Assembly: GCA_019635275.1 (NCBI GenBank) | Contig: JAHBZV010000032.1 | Span: 1 to 33,458 of the forward strand | Length of the DNA stretch: 33,458 bases | Source: Burkholderiaceae bacterium | GTDB taxonomy: Bacteria > Pseudomonadota > Gammaproteobacteria > Burkholderiales > Burkholderiaceae_E | Direction of reading: 5' to 3' | Shown here: positions 32,997 through 33,458 of the stretch, one piece after another | How the letters are laid out: every line of letters starts with the position of its first letter | How positions within the stretch are numbered: position 1 is the first letter of the stretch | Program-made: the position numbers and the translations under genes | The notes under the pieces: generated by a model | Told to the model about the DNA's origin: nothing | Seen by the model: the letters and a program-made list of their open reading frames with translations, nothing else | Databases searched by the model: none

Positions 32997-33458
32997 TCAG
33001 ACCCGGTAGCCGACCGCCGCCTCGATCTGCTGCCGCTCGATGACGCCGCAGACCTCGCCGGGTCGCGCGGCGTCGCCGCTGCAGACCACGGCGATCGGCG
33101 CCTGCGCCTGGTCGAGCCCGCGCAGCGCCTCGCCCAGCGTCGCGTGAAGCGACACGATGGCGAACGGCAAGGCGTCGCGGCCGACCGCGTCGCGCGGCGT
33201 TTCGGCGAGCGCCTGCGCCCGCAGCACCGCGCCGATCGAATCGCCGTCGGCGAGCAACAGCCAGTCCGGATCCGAGGCCAGCGCCTCGTCCCATCGCGCC
33301 GGCGGCGACGAGCGATCGACGATCGCGAAGCGCCCGTTCATCGCCGCCGCGACCCCGGTGCGATCGAGCAGCGCTGCGACCGGGTCGAAACGGTAGTCCA
33401 TGCCGCGGCCGCGCAGGATCGCGACGAAGATCGGGTCCTGTCCGAATGCCGCGCGCGC
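32997..33458 (-). CDS. ClC-type chloride channel C-terminus with CBS domain region, 5' truncated
   Basis: About 153 residues are visible, open to the window end, so the transmembrane ClC core lies outside. It begins ARAAFGQDPIFVAILRGRGMDYRFD, typical of the linker after a ClC transporter core in Burkholderiales proteins (ClcB-like), then a degenerate CBS pair: NGRFAIVDRSS..WLLLADGDSIGAVLRAQAL and LPFAIVSLHATLGEALRGLDQAQAPIAVVCSG..EVCGVIERQQIEAAVGYRV. The ATG at 33401 is internal. The assignment as ClC is inferred from this linker and ending alone; a different CBS-containing membrane protein is possible. Convergent with badI, 17 nt apart. Confidence 0.65.
   Translation of the reverse strand, partial: ARAAFGQDPIFVAILRGRGMDYRFDPVAALLDRTGVAAAMNGRFAIVDRSSPPARWDEALASDPDWLLLADGDSIGAVLRAQALAETPRDAVGRDALPFAIVSLHATLGEALRGLDQAQAPIAVVCSGDAARPGEVCGVIERQQIEAAVGYRV

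Overview
This is a gene-dense, very GC-rich chromosomal segment with strong third-position G/C bias. It most resembles a betaproteobacterium, probably Burkholderiales. The basis is the gene content and order: yhdP-nit-tldD, ilvE followed by a small zf-CHCC zinc-finger gene and waaF, and an FAD-linked oxidase divergent from a PduO-type adenosyltransferase. These neighbourhoods are recalled, not searched. I see no rRNA, tRNA, insertion sequence, integrase, phage gene or CRISPR array.

Layout. Positions 1-2714 carry the end of a polar amino acid ABC importer operon (aapQ truncated by the window edge, aapM, aapP). Positions 2751-4819 hold a D-lactate/glycolate-type FAD oxidase gene divergent from a cob(I)alamin adenosyltransferase gene. 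Positions 4837-6848 (minus strand) hold a cyclic-nucleotide-binding-domain protein and aroG (DAHP synthase), preceded by a leader that looks like a complete Phe/Tyr attenuator. Positions 6952-9842 hold a FUSC-family membrane protein coupled to an SDR oxidoreductase. Positions 9846-20482 are one minus-strand block, yhdP-nit-tldD-DUF748, in which two very large AsmA-like envelope proteins flank an amidase and a TldD protease. glnE (20526-23198) is divergent from it. Positions 23195-25499 hold an MFS gene overlapping azlC and azlD, divergent from ilvE (25573), which is followed by the zinc-finger gene and waaF. Positions 28006-30063 hold an NTF2-like protein, a YheT-type hydrolase and a conserved hypothetical. 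bepA (minus) is divergent from moaC, which is followed by a badI-like gene. The window ends inside a ClC-type chloride channel gene with C-terminal CBS domains.

The most notable element is the aroG leader at about 6674-6848. It encodes a 28-codon peptide with FYFYFFGF at residues 7-14, three mutually exclusive hairpins made of exact 6-7 nt complements, and a terminator ending in nine U, all just upstream of the first enzyme of aromatic amino acid synthesis. Its best promoter candidate would start transcription on the A of the leader ATG. It is also the only hairpin plus long U-tract terminator I noticed in the window. Six convergent gene pairs have at most 36 nt between their stop codons, and one pair overlaps.
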